From: an uncultured Isosphaeraceae bacterium
Lineage (GTDB): Bacteria; Planctomycetota; Planctomycetia; Isosphaerales; Isosphaeraceae
Direction of reading: 5' to 3'
DNA: 64,000 nucleotides
Assembly (NCBI GenBank): GCA_945957605.1
Contig: CAMFLR010000009.1
Span: 1-64,000, forward strand
Below the pieces are notes generated by a model. The model was not told the DNA's origin. It did not search any database and worked only from the letters and a program-made list of their open reading frames with translations. Both the position numbers and the translations under genes were made by a program. Positions 42,453 to 53,100 of the stretch are shown piece after piece (the first letter of the stretch is position 1; every line of letters begins with the position of its first letter).

Positions 42453-44234
42453 ATGATTCGTACAATCATCTCACTTGTGCTGATCTCCTTGGCAAACTCA
42501 GCCTTGGCCAAAGATATCGACCGGCCCTCAATTGGGACGAAGGTCAACGGGCTCGAATTCAAAGACATCCGTTTTCTCACCCGTTCGCTTGATGAATTTG
42601 GTTCAAAAAAGGCGATCGTCATCGTTGCCGTGAGTCCAACGTGTCCGATCGCGCAGCGTTATTTACCCGTGCTCGGCGCGATGGAAAAAAACTATCGTCC
42701 TCGCGGCGTGCAATTCGCCGCGCTTTACGTCGGTGACGACTCCATTCGCGAAATGGCGGCGGACGCGATTGAATCCGGCGTTGAATTTCCCTTCCTTAGA
42801 GACATCAACCACAAGTGTACTTCGGCCCTCGGCTTCACGCGCACGCCGGAAGTGGTCGTGCTCGATGCCGATCACACCATTCGCTACCGCGGCCGAATTG
42901 ACGACCAGTTCCGCCTCGGTGGCGATCGCGCCGAGGCAACACAGCATCCCCTCCGCGACGCGATTGAAAACGTGCTCGCGGGTAAGCCTGTAACACTCAC
43001 CGAAACGCCCGTCGATGGGTGCGCGATCACCCGCGAAGAGAAATCACCTGGCACGGTTTCACCAACCTACGCCGAGCATATCGCCCCGCTGATTCAAAAG
43101 CATTGCCAGGATTGCCACCACCGCGGGACCGAGACACCTTTCCCGCTGCTCACCTATCGCGACGTCGCCAGCCGCGCCGAGATGATTGCCGAGGTGGTCG
43201 ACGACCGCCGCATGCCCCCCTGGTATGGCAGCGATCGCCACGGCCACTTCATCAACAAGCGCGAACTTAGCGAATCAGAGCGTGAGACGATCATCGAATG
43301 GGCACGGGCCGGTGCTGCGAAGGGTGATATGAACAAGGCCCCGAAGCCGCGCGAGTTTTCGACCGCGCGCTGGCACATTGGCGAGCCGGATATCGTCACC
43401 ACGATGCCAATCTCGCACCAGGTTCCCGCGACCGGTTTCGTTGATTACAAGTACACGATTTTCCCTCATATTTTCACGCGTGATACCTGGGTTCAGGCGA
43501 TCGAGATTCTGCCTGACAATCCGCGCGTGGTGCATCACGCCAATCTCGCGTTCGTGAAGTTCGGCGAGCGCCCGAGCGAGGATAATTTCATCACCGGGCG
43601 CGTTCCCGGCGGCGACGCGATGAAGCTCGATTCGGGCGTCGCGTTCATGATTCCCAAGGGCTGCGTGCTGGCCTTGCAAATCCACTACACGACGACGGGA
43701 AAGCCCGAAACCTCGAAGATTTCCGTCGGCCTTCGTTTTCCTCGCGAAGTGGTGCACAAGCAGCTTTATCACTCGCGTGTCGATACCGGCCGGTTCAAAA
43801 TCACCCCATTTTCGCCCGCATTTCCAGTGATCGCCTCGCGCAAGCTCGCGTTTGATGCCACTGGCGTCGGGCTGTTCACGCATATGCACGTGCGCGGCAA
43901 GGATATTCTCTTCGCCGCCAAACGCCCCGACGGCAACACCGAAAAACTGCTGCTCATACCGAACTACAGCTTCGACTGGCAGCAGTCGTACCGGTGGGAG
44001 CCGGGCAAGATGAAGTTCCCCAAGGGAACGACATTTGAAGTTGTCGCCCACTTCGACAATTCCGAATTCAACCCATTCAACCCCGATCCCAAGGCGACCG
44101 TTGGATGGGGCGACCAGACGACGTCCGAAATGATGATCGGCTTTTATTTCTACACCAGGGACGACGAAGACCTGAACCTGCAAATCGATCTCAAAACCGG
44201 CGCACCGATTGCAAAGCCAACATCAAAGGGTTAA
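42453..44234 (+). CDS. Redoxin / cytochrome c / copper monooxygenase-like fusion
   Basis: 593 residues from ATG 42453 (AAGGA 6 bases upstream). The signal peptide ends near LAK (residue 20). Residues ~25-175 are a thioredoxin-like redoxin domain with a single Cys in SPTCPIA (C64) rather than C-x-x-C. A heme c site C218-Q-D-C221-H222 follows. Residues ~305-590 resemble the PHM/DBH-type copper monooxygenase fold: H361-H362 (VVHHANL), H411 (LQIHYT), H477-M-H479 (LFTHMHV) and a Met-rich EMMIGFYFY, matching the two-copper ligand set. The predicted work is periplasmic oxidation using heme-delivered electrons; the substrate is unknown. A DUF3592-like gene follows after 35 bases. Confidence 0.87.
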   Translation: MIRTIISLVLISLANSALAKDIDRPSIGTKVNGLEFKDIRFLTRSLDEFGSKKAIVIVAVSPTCPIAQRYLPVLGAMEKNYRPRGVQFAALYVGDDSIREMAADAIESGVEFPFLRDINHKCTSALGFTRTPEVVVLDADHTIRYRGRIDDQFRLGGDRAEATQHPLRDAIENVLAGKPVTLTETPVDGCAITREEKSPGTVSPTYAEHIAPLIQKHCQDCHHRGTETPFPLLTYRDVASRAEMIAEVVDDRRMPPWYGSDRHGHFINKRELSESERETIIEWARAGAAKGDMNKAPKPREFSTARWHIGEPDIVTTMPISHQVPATGFVDYKYTIFPHIFTRDTWVQAIEILPDNPRVVHHANLAFVKFGERPSEDNFITGRVPGGDAMKLDSGVAFMIPKGCVLALQIHYTTTGKPETSKISVGLRFPREVVHKQLYHSRVDTGRFKITPFSPAFPVIASRKLAFDATGVGLFTHMHVRGKDILFAAKRPDGNTEKLLLIPNYSFDWQQSYRWEPGKMKFPKGTTFEVVAHFDNSEFNPFNPDPKATVGWGDQTTSEMMIGFYFYTRDDEDLNLQIDLKTGAPIAKPTSKG

Positions 44235-44269
44235 CCCTGCACGGGGTCAGCCAAGGCGGAGCATAATTC

Positions 44270-44674
44270 ATGAAGTCGGCGTTACCCGCGGCCATTGTGG
44301 GGGCCTTCGCAATCTTCCTGCTCTTCAGGGAGTGGGATTCAGGCCGGCGCTCGCTCGCCTGCGACGCCGTCGTTCTCAACAGCACAACGACCGGTCGCAG
44401 TGGCGCGACACTGGGCGAGGTGTCTTACCGTCTCAACGGCCAGCCGGTTGTGGCGTCGTTTCGCAGCTGGTTTTGTCACCTTCACCCGCGCCAGGTCGTG
44501 CCCATTCTCTACATTCCTGGCGATCCAACGAATGTCGAGCTCGCCTGGTTCTGGCAGCGCCACTTTGGATCAACGATCGCGCTAACGGCGTTCGCGGTTT
44601 TCGCCGCCGTCGAGGCCACAAAACACTTCTCTGCACGCCGCGAGCCTGCGCTATCGCTTCTGCGACACGATTAG
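44270..44674 (+). CDS. Small membrane protein, DUF3592-like
   Basis: 134 residues. Hydrophobic segments at ~5-20 ([13 protein letters not shown]) and ~103-122 ([14 protein letters not shown]) flank a soluble beta-rich part whose pattern [18 protein letters not shown] and [15 protein letters not shown] is typical of DUF3592 proteins. Those are membrane proteins of unknown function. ATG at 44270, with AAGGCGGAG upstream. It is probably transcribed with the redoxin-cytochrome gene. Its stop overlaps the asnS stop by 3-4 bases on the other strand. There is one Cys pair (CDAV and WFCH) with no clear motif. Confidence 0.65.
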   Translation: MKSALPAAIVGAFAIFLLFREWDSGRRSLACDAVVLNSTTTGRSGATLGEVSYRLNGQPVVASFRSWFCHLHPRQVVPILYIPGDPTNVELAWFWQRHFGSTIALTAFAVFAAVEATKHFSARREPALSLLRHD

Positions 44675-46080
44675 AAGTCGGCATTGCCTGGCGTGCGCGG
44701 GAACGGGATGACGTCGCGAATGTTCGCCATACCCGTCGCGTAAATGATCGTGCGCTCGAACCCCAGACCAAATCCGGCATGCGGCACGGTGCCAAAACGC
44801 CGAAGGTCGCGATACCAGGAGTATTGCTCCTTCGAGAGGCCCAGCTCATCGAGCCGAGCATCGAGCACGTCAAGCCGTTCCTCGCGCTGCGAGCCGCCGA
44901 TGATCTCTCCGATACCTGGAGCCAGCACGTCCATCGCAGCGACGGTTTTGCCGTCGTCGTTCTGACGCATATAAAAGGCTTTGATATCTTTGGGGTAATT
45001 CATTACGACCACTGGTCGACCCACCAGCGTTTCGGTAAGATACCGCTCGTGTTCCGACTGCATGTCGATTCCCCACTTCACGGGGTACTCGAACTTCACC
45101 CCCTTCGCCACAGCCGCTTCGAGCGCCTTGATAGCATCGGTGTAATCCATGCGCTCGAAGCTCGAAGAAATGAACGATTCGACGCGGGTAATGCATTCCT
45201 TGTCGATATGCTGTGCGAAGAACGCCATGTCATCCGGCCGTTCTTCGAGCACCGCCTTGAAAATGTATTTCAGGAACGCTTCGGCTAGGTCGGCATCAGC
45301 GGCTAGGTCGGCAAAGGCAATTTCCGGCTCGATCATCCAGAATTCGGCCAGGTGCCGCGTGGTATTTGAATTCTCCGCGCGAAAGGTTGGGCCGAACGTA
45401 TAAACCCGGCTCATCGCCATGCAATACGTCTCGACATTCAACTGGCCCGAGACCGTCAAGCTCGCCGCGCGCCCGAAGAAGTCGTTCGAGAAGTCGATCT
45501 CACCATGCTCGGTGCGGGGAAGGTTCGCGAGGTCGAGCGTCGACACCCGGAACATCGCGCCGGCTCCTTCGGCATCGCTCGTAGTGATAATCGGCGTGTG
45601 GATCCAGAAAAAGCCATGTTCATGAAAGAACCGGTGCACAGCCATCGACAGACAATCGCGCACGCGAGCTACTGCGCCAAACGTGTTCGTACGGGGGCGC
45701 AGGTGAGCAATCGTTCGCAAGTATTCAAACGAATGTCGCTTGGCTGAAGCGGGATACTGATCGGGATTTTCAACCATTCCCACGACTTCAACACGGTCGG
45801 CCTGAACCTCGAACTTCTGCCCCTTCCCTTGCGACTCAACCAGCTTCCCCACCGCTCGCACAGCACAATGGGTTGTGAGGTGAAGAATTTCCGATTGATA
45901 GTTGGACAAGGTTGCTTCGGCAATGACCTGAATTGGATCAAAACACGAGCCGTCGTGAACTTGGAGGAATGACAGTCCCGCCTTGGAATCGCGCCTGGTG
46001 CGGATCCATCCTTCCACCGTAACGGACGAACCAACCGCCAGCTTGCCCGCCAGGATTTCCGCGATCGTCAGACTCGTCAT
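44671..46080 (-). CDS. asnS: Asparaginyl-tRNA synthetase
   Basis: 469 residues, the usual AsnRS length. Class IIb aminoacyl-tRNA synthetase: an N-terminal OB fold ([20 protein letters not shown]), motif 2 [20 protein letters not shown], and motif 3 [15 protein letters not shown] followed by [13 protein letters not shown]. It charges tRNA-Asn with asparagine. AsnRS rather than AspRS is indicated by [12 protein letters not shown] and by the C-terminal [10 protein letters not shown]. The ATG at 46080 has GGGGGAAG just upstream; the frame to 46155 is rejected. A pair of inverted two-hairpin repeats (46107-46232) lies directly upstream. Confidence 0.97.
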   Translation of the reverse strand: MTSLTIAEILAGKLAVGSSVTVEGWIRTRRDSKAGLSFLQVHDGSCFDPIQVIAEATLSNYQSEILHLTTHCAVRAVGKLVESQGKGQKFEVQADRVEVVGMVENPDQYPASAKRHSFEYLRTIAHLRPRTNTFGAVARVRDCLSMAVHRFFHEHGFFWIHTPIITTSDAEGAGAMFRVSTLDLANLPRTEHGEIDFSNDFFGRAASLTVSGQLNVETYCMAMSRVYTFGPTFRAENSNTTRHLAEFWMIEPEIAFADLAADADLAEAFLKYIFKAVLEERPDDMAFFAQHIDKECITRVESFISSSFERMDYTDAIKALEAAVAKGVKFEYPVKWGIDMQSEHERYLTETLVGRPVVVMNYPKDIKAFYMRQNDDGKTVAAMDVLAPGIGEIIGGSQREERLDVLDARLDELGLSKEQYSWYRDLRRFGTVPHAGFGLGFERTIIYATGMANIRDVIPFPRTPGNADF

Positions 46081-46106
46081 AGCTTCCCCCAGCCCAATTC
46101 GATCCT

Positions 46107-46232
46107 CGTTCCCGTGCTCCGCGTAGGAACGGCTCTCCGGCCGCTCTGCGGCCATTCAACTGCCTGTCGACCCAACGGCTTCGAAGAGGCCGCAGAGCGG
46201 CCGAAGAAGGCTCCCACGCAGAGCATGGGAGC
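46107..46232. repeat. Inverted pair of two-hairpin palindromic repeats
   Basis: Unit one (46107-46153): CGTTCC...GGAACG stem, then GGCCGC-TCT-GCGGCC. Unit two (46189-46232), opposite orientation: GGCCGC-AGA-GCGGCC, then GGCTCCCA-CGCAGAGCA-TGGGAGCC (read on the other strand, the loop is TGCTCTGCG). It is the same family as 26784-26830, but the stem bases differ in paired fashion. The two units can also pair with each other into one long hairpin. It sits upstream of asnS and downstream of the esterase gene. Confidence 0.75.
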
Positions 46233-46294
46233 CAGATAGGTCGAGTGCCGAATCGCAAATGAGGATACACAAAACACGCGTTTTGTGCCCTAGC

Positions 46295-47209
46295 TCACTT
46301 CGCGGACGGTTTGAGAATCCCGCGATCCTTCAGCCATTCTTCCGCCCGCTTGGGCCAGGTTGCAGCCGGCTTGCCCGTGGGACGCAGGCCAAAACCGTGC
46401 CCGCCCGAGTTGTAAATGTGCATTTCCACCGGCACCTTGGCCTTCTTGTAGGCCAGGAACAGGTAAATGCTGCTCTCGGGATTATCGTCGTTCGCGTGTA
46501 CGAAGAACGTCGGCGGAGTGTCGGCCGAAACGTGAATCTCAGGGGCAAGCTCGCCGTTTCCGCCGCGCTTGATGACACCGCCGGGATAAATCAAGATCGC
46601 AAAATCAGGCCGGCACTCGACCTTGTCGACATCGTCGATCGTCTCATACGCCCGCTTGTCGAAATTGGTCGAGGCCCACGCACCGAGATGCCCACCCGCC
46701 GAGAAGCCGAGAATGCCGATGCGCTTGGGATCGAGACCCCAATCCGCAGCCTTGGAGCGAACGAGGCTGAAAGCTCGCTGGACGTCCATCAGCGCCTGCG
46801 GCGGCGGTTGATTAGGATGACTGGCACGGCGCGGCACGCGATACTTCAAAATCGCCGCGTTGATGCCGACCGAGTTCAGCCAGCGGGCGACCTGCTCACC
46901 TTCGTGGTCCCACGCGAGGTTGTTATAGCCGCCGCCCGGACAAACGACGATCGTCACGCCGGTGTCGTTCGACTTGTCCGCCTTGTAAACGCTGAGCGTC
47001 GGCTTGGTGACGTTCGTCAAACTACGAATCGGCCCCTCGTTGTTCTTATCGCGGGTCTGCTTTTCTTCCTTGGGAATTGAGCCGTCCTCGCCCGGCGGAT
47101 TGCCCGGCCAGAGGTCAATAATTTGCGGTTTGACGTCATCCGCGGCGAAGCACGCCGCGCTCGACGCGAACGCCAGCGAAAGGCCCAGGCAAATGGCTTT
47201 GAGGCGCAT
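46295..47209 (-). CDS. Secreted alpha/beta hydrolase (esterase/acetyl-xylan-esterase-like)
   Basis: 304 residues from ATG 47209, with GGAG 12 bases upstream. Signal peptide ends near CFA (residue 22). IDLWPGNPPGE, VVCPGGGYNNLAWDHEGEQ (oxyanion loop), the nucleophile elbow GFSAGGHLGAW, PTFFVHANDD (Asp) and HGFGLR (His) outline the hydrolase triad. This is the BD-FAE-like family common in polysaccharide-degrading bacteria, which removes acetyl or feruloyl groups. The frame to 47377 is rejected since the signal peptide starts at 47209. Its neighbours are housekeeping genes, so context gives no substrate. Confidence 0.87.
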   Translation of the reverse strand: MRLKAICLGLSLAFASSAACFAADDVKPQIIDLWPGNPPGEDGSIPKEEKQTRDKNNEGPIRSLTNVTKPTLSVYKADKSNDTGVTIVVCPGGGYNNLAWDHEGEQVARWLNSVGINAAILKYRVPRRASHPNQPPPQALMDVQRAFSLVRSKAADWGLDPKRIGILGFSAGGHLGAWASTNFDKRAYETIDDVDKVECRPDFAILIYPGGVIKRGGNGELAPEIHVSADTPPTFFVHANDDNPESSIYLFLAYKKAKVPVEMHIYNSGGHGFGLRPTGKPAATWPKRAEEWLKDRGILKPSAK

Positions 47210-47294
47210 GATGAGGAGAGACTCCGGTGGGACGATCAAAAGGCGTGACCAAAGCTTTCGGCTATGATAATGCCCGCTCGTCCCCAGGGAAGGC

Positions 47295-47786
47295 TCAACC
47301 GCGCCTCTTGCCGCGTTTGATCGCGTGCAAGGTTTCATCGAGCTTGGCGAGAAACCGCGATCGGTCTTCCTTCGCAAACGGCGCGGGGCCGCCTGTCATC
47401 GTTCCCCCTTGGCGAAGCATGTCGAGCAACGCACGCGTAGCAAGAGCGTCGCCAATCGAATCCTCGGTGAACGCGTTCCCCTTGGGACCAAGCACGCGTG
47501 CCCCTTTTTCCAGGCTGCGGCCGGCCAGCGGTATGTCCGAGGTGATCACTAAATCACGCTCACCCACACGTTCGACGATCCAGTCGTCGGCCATATCAAA
47601 CCCGCCGCGCACCACCACCAGCTCGATCAATTCCTCGCTTGGTACGCGCATGATCGCATTGGCGACCACGAACACCTTCACCCCATGTCGCCGCGCGACG
47701 CGGTATACCTCCTCCTTCACGGGGCAGGCGTCGCCATCGATATAAATTGTCACCGATTGATTCGTTTCTTGCGGTTGCGATTCCAT
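47295..47786 (-). CDS. YaiI/YqxD family protein (DUF188)
   Basis: 163 residues. IYIDGDACPVKEEVYRVA at the N-terminus (Asp residues), VVVRGGFDMADDWIVERV, DLVITSDIPLA and GPKGNAFTEDSIGDALATR are the conserved blocks of the UPF0178/DUF188 family. The fold resembles PIN/NYN nucleases and the acidic residues are arranged like a metal site, so RNase activity is suspected but unproven. The ATG at 47786 lacks a good ribosome site. The gap of 192 bases to the divergent kinase shows nothing else. 85 bases separate it from the esterase gene downstream. Confidence 0.9.
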   Translation of the reverse strand: MESQPQETNQSVTIYIDGDACPVKEEVYRVARRHGVKVFVVANAIMRVPSEELIELVVVRGGFDMADDWIVERVGERDLVITSDIPLAGRSLEKGARVLGPKGNAFTEDSIGDALATRALLDMLRQGGTMTGGPAPFAKEDRSRFLAKLDETLHAIKRGKRRG

Positions 47787-47978
47787 GCATCCGATTATGG
47801 CAAGAGCAGCGACTTTTATCGAGCCGACCTAACCCTTATGACCGACAACGCCTTGACCAAGAGATTTCCGGCTGCTGGAATAATTGGGTTACATTCCGCG
47901 ATCTCAACCCGTCGCCAGAACTCATCCGCTCGCCTTGTGGTTTCGGCATTGCATCCAGTCTCTTGAGAATCGCTTCAC

Positions 47979-50144
47979 GTGGACGAACGTGCGCACGAAA
48001 AGCAAGCCGATGAGACTGCAGCGTCTCCCCCGCCGACGTTGAACAACGTCGAGGGAGATTACATCATCGGCGGTATGGAACCAACCATCGCGGTTCCTCT
48101 GGGCACGTCCGAAATTGCGAAGCTTGGCGCAATCGCCGCAAATATAATCGGTATCGATGAATTCATAAGATCGATCGTCGACCTCGGCCTTTTGAGTGCG
48201 TCGGAAGCCAGTTCGATCGGAGCCAAACATACCGCGTCGCAAGACAGCGCAAGCAGCCAGTTAATCGCGCGCGAGCTCGTGACGTCAGGTCGGCTGACTG
48301 GCTACCAGGCCGGAGCGATTTGCCAGGGGAAGGCGCGAGGACTCGTCATCGGTCGCTATATCGTGCTCGACAAGCTTGGTGCGGGCGGCATGGGAATGGT
48401 GTTCAAGGCGCAACATCGTAAGCTCAAACAGGTCGTCGCGCTGAAGATTTTGCCGCCGTCCGTCACCAGTAATGCCGAGCTGGTCCAGCGATTTCATCGC
48501 GAGGCCGAGGCCACGGCAAAGCTCAATCACCCGAATATCGTTCGAGCAATCGATGCCGACGAAGCCGGCGGCATGCATTTCCTCGTGATGGACTACGTCG
48601 ACGGAGTCAATCTGAGCAAGCTTGTGAAAGCGCGAGGCGTCCTGACGATCGCCAAGGCAATCGACATTCTCATCGCCGTGGGACAGGGCTTGGCCGTCGC
48701 GCATAGTGAAGGGATCGTCCACCGCGATATCAAGCCGTCGAATCTCATGATCGACACGCGCGGCATGGTGAAAATTCTCGACCTTGGACTCGCGCGATTG
48801 AGCGATTCGAACGCCCCCGATGACGGAGCACTCACACTCTCGGGGGCGATGGTGGGCACGGTTGACTACATGTCGCCCGAGCAGGCCTTCGACCCGCGCC
48901 TGGCCGATGCGCGATCCGACATCTATAGCCTGGGCTGCACGTTGCATTACCTGCTCACGGCGACCGCCGTTTATGGCGGATCGAGCCTGATGCAGCGCTT
49001 GCTCGCCCACCGCGAGAAGCCGATACCAAGCCTCCGCAAGGCGCGCCCCGACGTTCCGCCGGCGCTCGATACTCTCTTTCAAAAAATGCTCGCAAAGGAC
49101 CCCGCAAATCGCCCGAGTTCAATGACGGACGTGGTTGAAGCCCTTGAAGGATGCAAGAGCTCCGCTGCGATGCCGAAGGGTAAGAATACAAAACCGCTCA
49201 TGGTCTTCGACCTCAAGCGCAACGAAAAAACGCCGCCTCCGCTGGCGATCTTGGACGACCGCTCGGAATCGCGTGTCGATCCCACGCCCCTGCCCCGCCT
49301 CACTCATCCTCTGGACGCGATCAATCCCGATAGCCGCTCGGGATTGCGGCTCGAAGATAAGCGAAAAAACGTCCACCTCATTTGCGACGCCGACGCCGTC
49401 GGCTTCCGTCGTTGGGCCGAGTTCGTACGAGCCAGCGAGGCGATTCCCACGAGCGTGAGCGTGTTCGACGGCGGCCAGCGCCCCGCATTTGCCGCGATCG
49501 CTCTCCCAAATCGCGGGCAAATCGTCTGGGACGTCATGCTTCATGCCGACATCGATCAGTATCAAATCTATGCGAAGACAATGGAGTCGCGCGGGCGGAA
49601 ACTCTCGCACTTCAGCGGCTATCAAATCGCCTCGCGGCACGGCATTCTCTGCCAGTTTCGCAACACGGCCGATACGATTGATCATACAATCAATATCGAC
49701 CACAAAGCGCTCGTGCCTGCGCTGGAGAAGATCGAAAAAGCACTGCATCGCGTGATTTACCTGGCCGGCTATTCCACCGCCAGCGGTCGACGATTTGCGG
49801 TGGTTTCATCGCGCACATCAATCCGGCCGCAGCGCCTCGCCTACGAACTCACGCTCGATGCCCTGCGTGCGTTTACATCGCGAGCGCAGGACGAGGGGTA
49901 TTCACCCATCTCGCTCACATCGTCGTCGCACGGAGAAACGTCGTGCTTCTCGATCATTCTTGAAAAAGTGCCGGACCGCGTCGTAGAAATGAGCTTTGGT
50001 CTGACGCAGAATGAGCTGGAAAGTGAATTCCACCGCCGAATAACCCGAGGCTTTTTGCCGATTGTTTTCTGCGGCTTCAACCACGAAAAATCGGTTCTCT
50101 ATCATATGGGGTGGCTTCAAGGGCGGCTGCCCAAAGGCATTTGA
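47979..50144 (+). CDS. Ser/Thr protein kinase with repeat-type C-terminal domain
   Basis: 721 residues. An N-terminal ~120-residue helical region (FIRSIVDLGLLSASEASSIG...LVTSGRLTGYQAGAI) is a motif often found before planctomycete kinases. The Hanks kinase domain spans ~125-395: GAGGMGMVFKAQH (135), A-L-K-I-L, HRDIKPSNL (~248), DLGLARL, GTVDYMSPEQ (~297). A Pro-rich linker follows. Residues ~463-721 hold repeats of the form x-Y-x-x-x-x-x-x-x-x-R-G-[RF]-x-L/P-x-x-x-x-G-[YF] (KTMESRGRKLSHFSGYQIAS; HRRITRGFLPIVFCGFN), like bacterial tandem repeat domain 1. No TM helix, so probably cytosolic. GTG start with a weak ribosome site. It converges with the next kinase, 18 bases away. Confidence 0.9.
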   Translation: MDERAHEKQADETAASPPPTLNNVEGDYIIGGMEPTIAVPLGTSEIAKLGAIAANIIGIDEFIRSIVDLGLLSASEASSIGAKHTASQDSASSQLIARELVTSGRLTGYQAGAICQGKARGLVIGRYIVLDKLGAGGMGMVFKAQHRKLKQVVALKILPPSVTSNAELVQRFHREAEATAKLNHPNIVRAIDADEAGGMHFLVMDYVDGVNLSKLVKARGVLTIAKAIDILIAVGQGLAVAHSEGIVHRDIKPSNLMIDTRGMVKILDLGLARLSDSNAPDDGALTLSGAMVGTVDYMSPEQAFDPRLADARSDIYSLGCTLHYLLTATAVYGGSSLMQRLLAHREKPIPSLRKARPDVPPALDTLFQKMLAKDPANRPSSMTDVVEALEGCKSSAAMPKGKNTKPLMVFDLKRNEKTPPPLAILDDRSESRVDPTPLPRLTHPLDAINPDSRSGLRLEDKRKNVHLICDADAVGFRRWAEFVRASEAIPTSVSVFDGGQRPAFAAIALPNRGQIVWDVMLHADIDQYQIYAKTMESRGRKLSHFSGYQIASRHGILCQFRNTADTIDHTINIDHKALVPALEKIEKALHRVIYLAGYSTASGRRFAVVSSRTSIRPQRLAYELTLDALRAFTSRAQDEGYSPISLTSSSHGETSCFSIILEKVPDRVVEMSFGLTQNELESEFHRRITRGFLPIVFCGFNHEKSVLYHMGWLQGRLPKGI

Positions 50145-50162
50145 GCGTTATCAGATCATATC

Positions 50163-53100
50163 TTAGTGATGAAATGAATCGGCGGGTAACTCAATCAGAG
50201 AACCCAGTTTTTGCCGCCACTCGTCGGCGTTGAGCGGCTTTTGCCATTGAGTGTAAAGGTCAACAACTCGCAGCGCCGCAATACGAACAGGCGCTCCGGC
50301 TTTGGCGGGAATCGCGTTCTGTCTGGCGACGAGTCCCGCAAATCCCTGCACAAGAAGCGGCTCGGCCTCGCGATATCGCCCCTGGCGAACCAGCATCTCG
50401 CCAAGGCCGCTCATCAGATGATAGAGAGTCCAATCTTCCGGCGATGCCGATTCACGAATCGTCACCGCTTCGCGCAAGCACGCCTCTGCTTCGTCCCACT
50501 TTTGCAATTTCGCGAGAGTATTCGCAAGCGCGGCGAGACTATCGGCGAGAGGAAGCATACTCGATGTTTTCGCCGCCCGTCGCCCAGCGATCACACTCTG
50601 GCGGACGGCAATCGCCCGCGTCAAGCTTCCGCGCGATTCCTCATTCGTCGCCAGATTCTCCTGGTAAAGCAAGGTTCGCGGATGACTTGATCCAAGAATC
50701 CTTTGTGCGTCGGCCACACACGTTTCGAGCAACGCAATCGACTCATTAAGCCGCCCCGCCGCCGCATAACTCACAGCCAGGTTATAAACACTCACAAGCG
50801 TACTCGGGTGATTCTTACCTAATGTTGCGACACGCTGCTTGAGCGTGAGCTCGTGCAGGCGAATTGCCTCATCCGTGCGACTTGCAGCAAGATACGCAAG
50901 TGCAAGCGCACTTCGGCTTGTGAGCGTATTGGGATGCGCTACACCAAACTTCACTTCACACCGCGCCAGAGTTACCTCATGGAGTGAAATCGCCTCAGCG
51001 ATGCGCCCAACCGACACATACGCCGCCGCGAGATTATTACGAGTCGCCAGCACGTTCATATGATCGGACGGCAGAGCAGCCTCACGGATCCGCAGGTTCG
51101 CCTCATGCAGCTTGACAGCCTCCGGAATTCGCAGGCCTTCGAGCTGAAATGCCATCGCCAGATTATTGCGAGAGCTCAGCGTATCGGTATGGCTCGGTCC
51201 AAGTTTCGCTTCTCTGCGCTGAAGCGTTTGCGCGTGCACGCGAATCGCATCGGCAGTTCTTCCCGCGGCAGAATAGTCGTTCGCAAGCCCATCAGCGAAT
51301 TCAAGCGTCTTAGGATCATCGAGGCCGAAAACAACCTCCGCGCGCTCAAGAGTCTTTTCATCGAGCGCAATTGCGTCTGCGGTGCGACCGAGTGTGAGAT
51401 ACGTGTGCGCGAGATTGCTTCGCGAACTCAAAGTCGCGGCGTGATCGAGCCCCAATTTGGATTCTGCGAGCGTCTTATTCCGCTCATGTAGCGCCAGCGC
51501 TTCATTCGTGCGGCCTGCCGCGAGATAGAGCGCCCCAAGCTGATCGCGGCTGACTATCGTCGTTTCGTGATCGACATCCAGCTTCGATTCGCACAAATGC
51601 AGCGTTTCTTTTTGATGATCGATTGCAACAGCCGTCGCGCTGGTTCCGGTATAGGCGCGAGTCAGAGCATTGCGCGCGGTGAGTGTGGTTGAATGATCCG
51701 AACCTAGTTCGCGTTCGCGAATCGCAACCGATTGCGAGAGCAAAGGCACAGCGCGGTCGTAAAGTCCCAGACCGTGGTAGGTCATCCCCAGCGCACTCAA
51801 AAACGCCGCTTTGGTGAGATTTGTTCCCTTGAAACTATGCAGAAGACTTTCCGATGCGCGATCGAGCACGTCGGCAATCTTGATGGCACGACCATCGAGC
51901 GCAGGATCGGGACGGCGGAACGTATCGAAAAGAAAGTCGCTCACGGTTTCCGCTTCGCGTCGAGCTTCTTCCGATAGCTTCAGCGCCGCCTGCGTCTCTT
52001 TTTGAGCAATCTGAGTCTCAGTTAGCGAACGATTGACGATGGTGTTCGCCGTTTCGAGATCGTTTCCTCGACGCGTCGCCAACCCCTCGGCGTCGATGGC
52101 GCGCAGCATCAAAAGAGTGCTCACAACCGTCGCAATGATGAGAGTACATGCGAATGCCGTGATAACCGCAAGCGCCGCGCGATTCCGTCGAGCGAATTTG
52201 CTCAGCCGATACGCAAGCGTCGGCGGACAAGCCCGCACCGGTTCTCCCGCGAGAAAGCGTTCAAGGTCATCGGCGAATTCACCCGCCGAGTCGTACCGGC
52301 GACGGCGATTTTTTTCGAGCGACTTCAGCACGATCCAGTCAATCTCGCCACGAATTGCCTTCATCAACCGCATCGGCTCGACACCACGCGCAGCGGCGAT
52401 CGACCCCAACGATTCGCGCGAATCTTCCAGACGCGTCGAGGGCTTTGGCGTTTCCTCTTCCTTGATGCGTCTGAGAGCCTCGGCATACCCGTGCTCGCGC
52501 AGCCGTTCGGCGCGAAGCGGTGTCGAACCGGTGAGCAGTTCGAACAGCAAAACACCAAGTGAATAAACGTCACTCCGCGTATCAACGTCGAACTTCTCGG
52601 GCGCGGCCTGTTCGGGACTCATATATTCAAGTGTGCCGACGAACGAACCAAAATGCGTGAACAGGCTGCGTTCTATCGCGGTTTGGTCGATCGCCTTGGC
52701 AATGCCAAAATCGATGACCTTGGGCACTAGCTTGCCGTCGACCGTTGTCACAAGCACGTTACTCGGCTTCAAATCACGATGAATTACGCCTTTCTGGTGA
52801 GCGTGTTGCACCGCGCGGCAAACGGCAACAAACAGGCGGCAGCGTTCGTCGGCTGTTAAGCGAGCGTCGTCGCAACAGCTTGTAATCGATGGACCGTGGA
52901 CAAGTTCCATCACAAAATAGGGGCGGCCTTCGAGAGTAACACCCGCATCAAAAATCCGCGCGACGTTGGGATGATCCATCACAGCAAGAGCGCGGCGTTC
53001 GGCTTCGAATCGCTCGATCACTCGCGCCGTATCCATCCCCGGCTTGATGACCTTAAGTGCCACGCGGCGGCGGACGGGCTGCTCCTGCTCGGCCAGGTAA

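Noticed and set aside
43275-44183. 302-residue open frame opposite the redoxin-cytochrome gene
   Set aside because: Antisense to the copper-ligand region of a well-supported gene.
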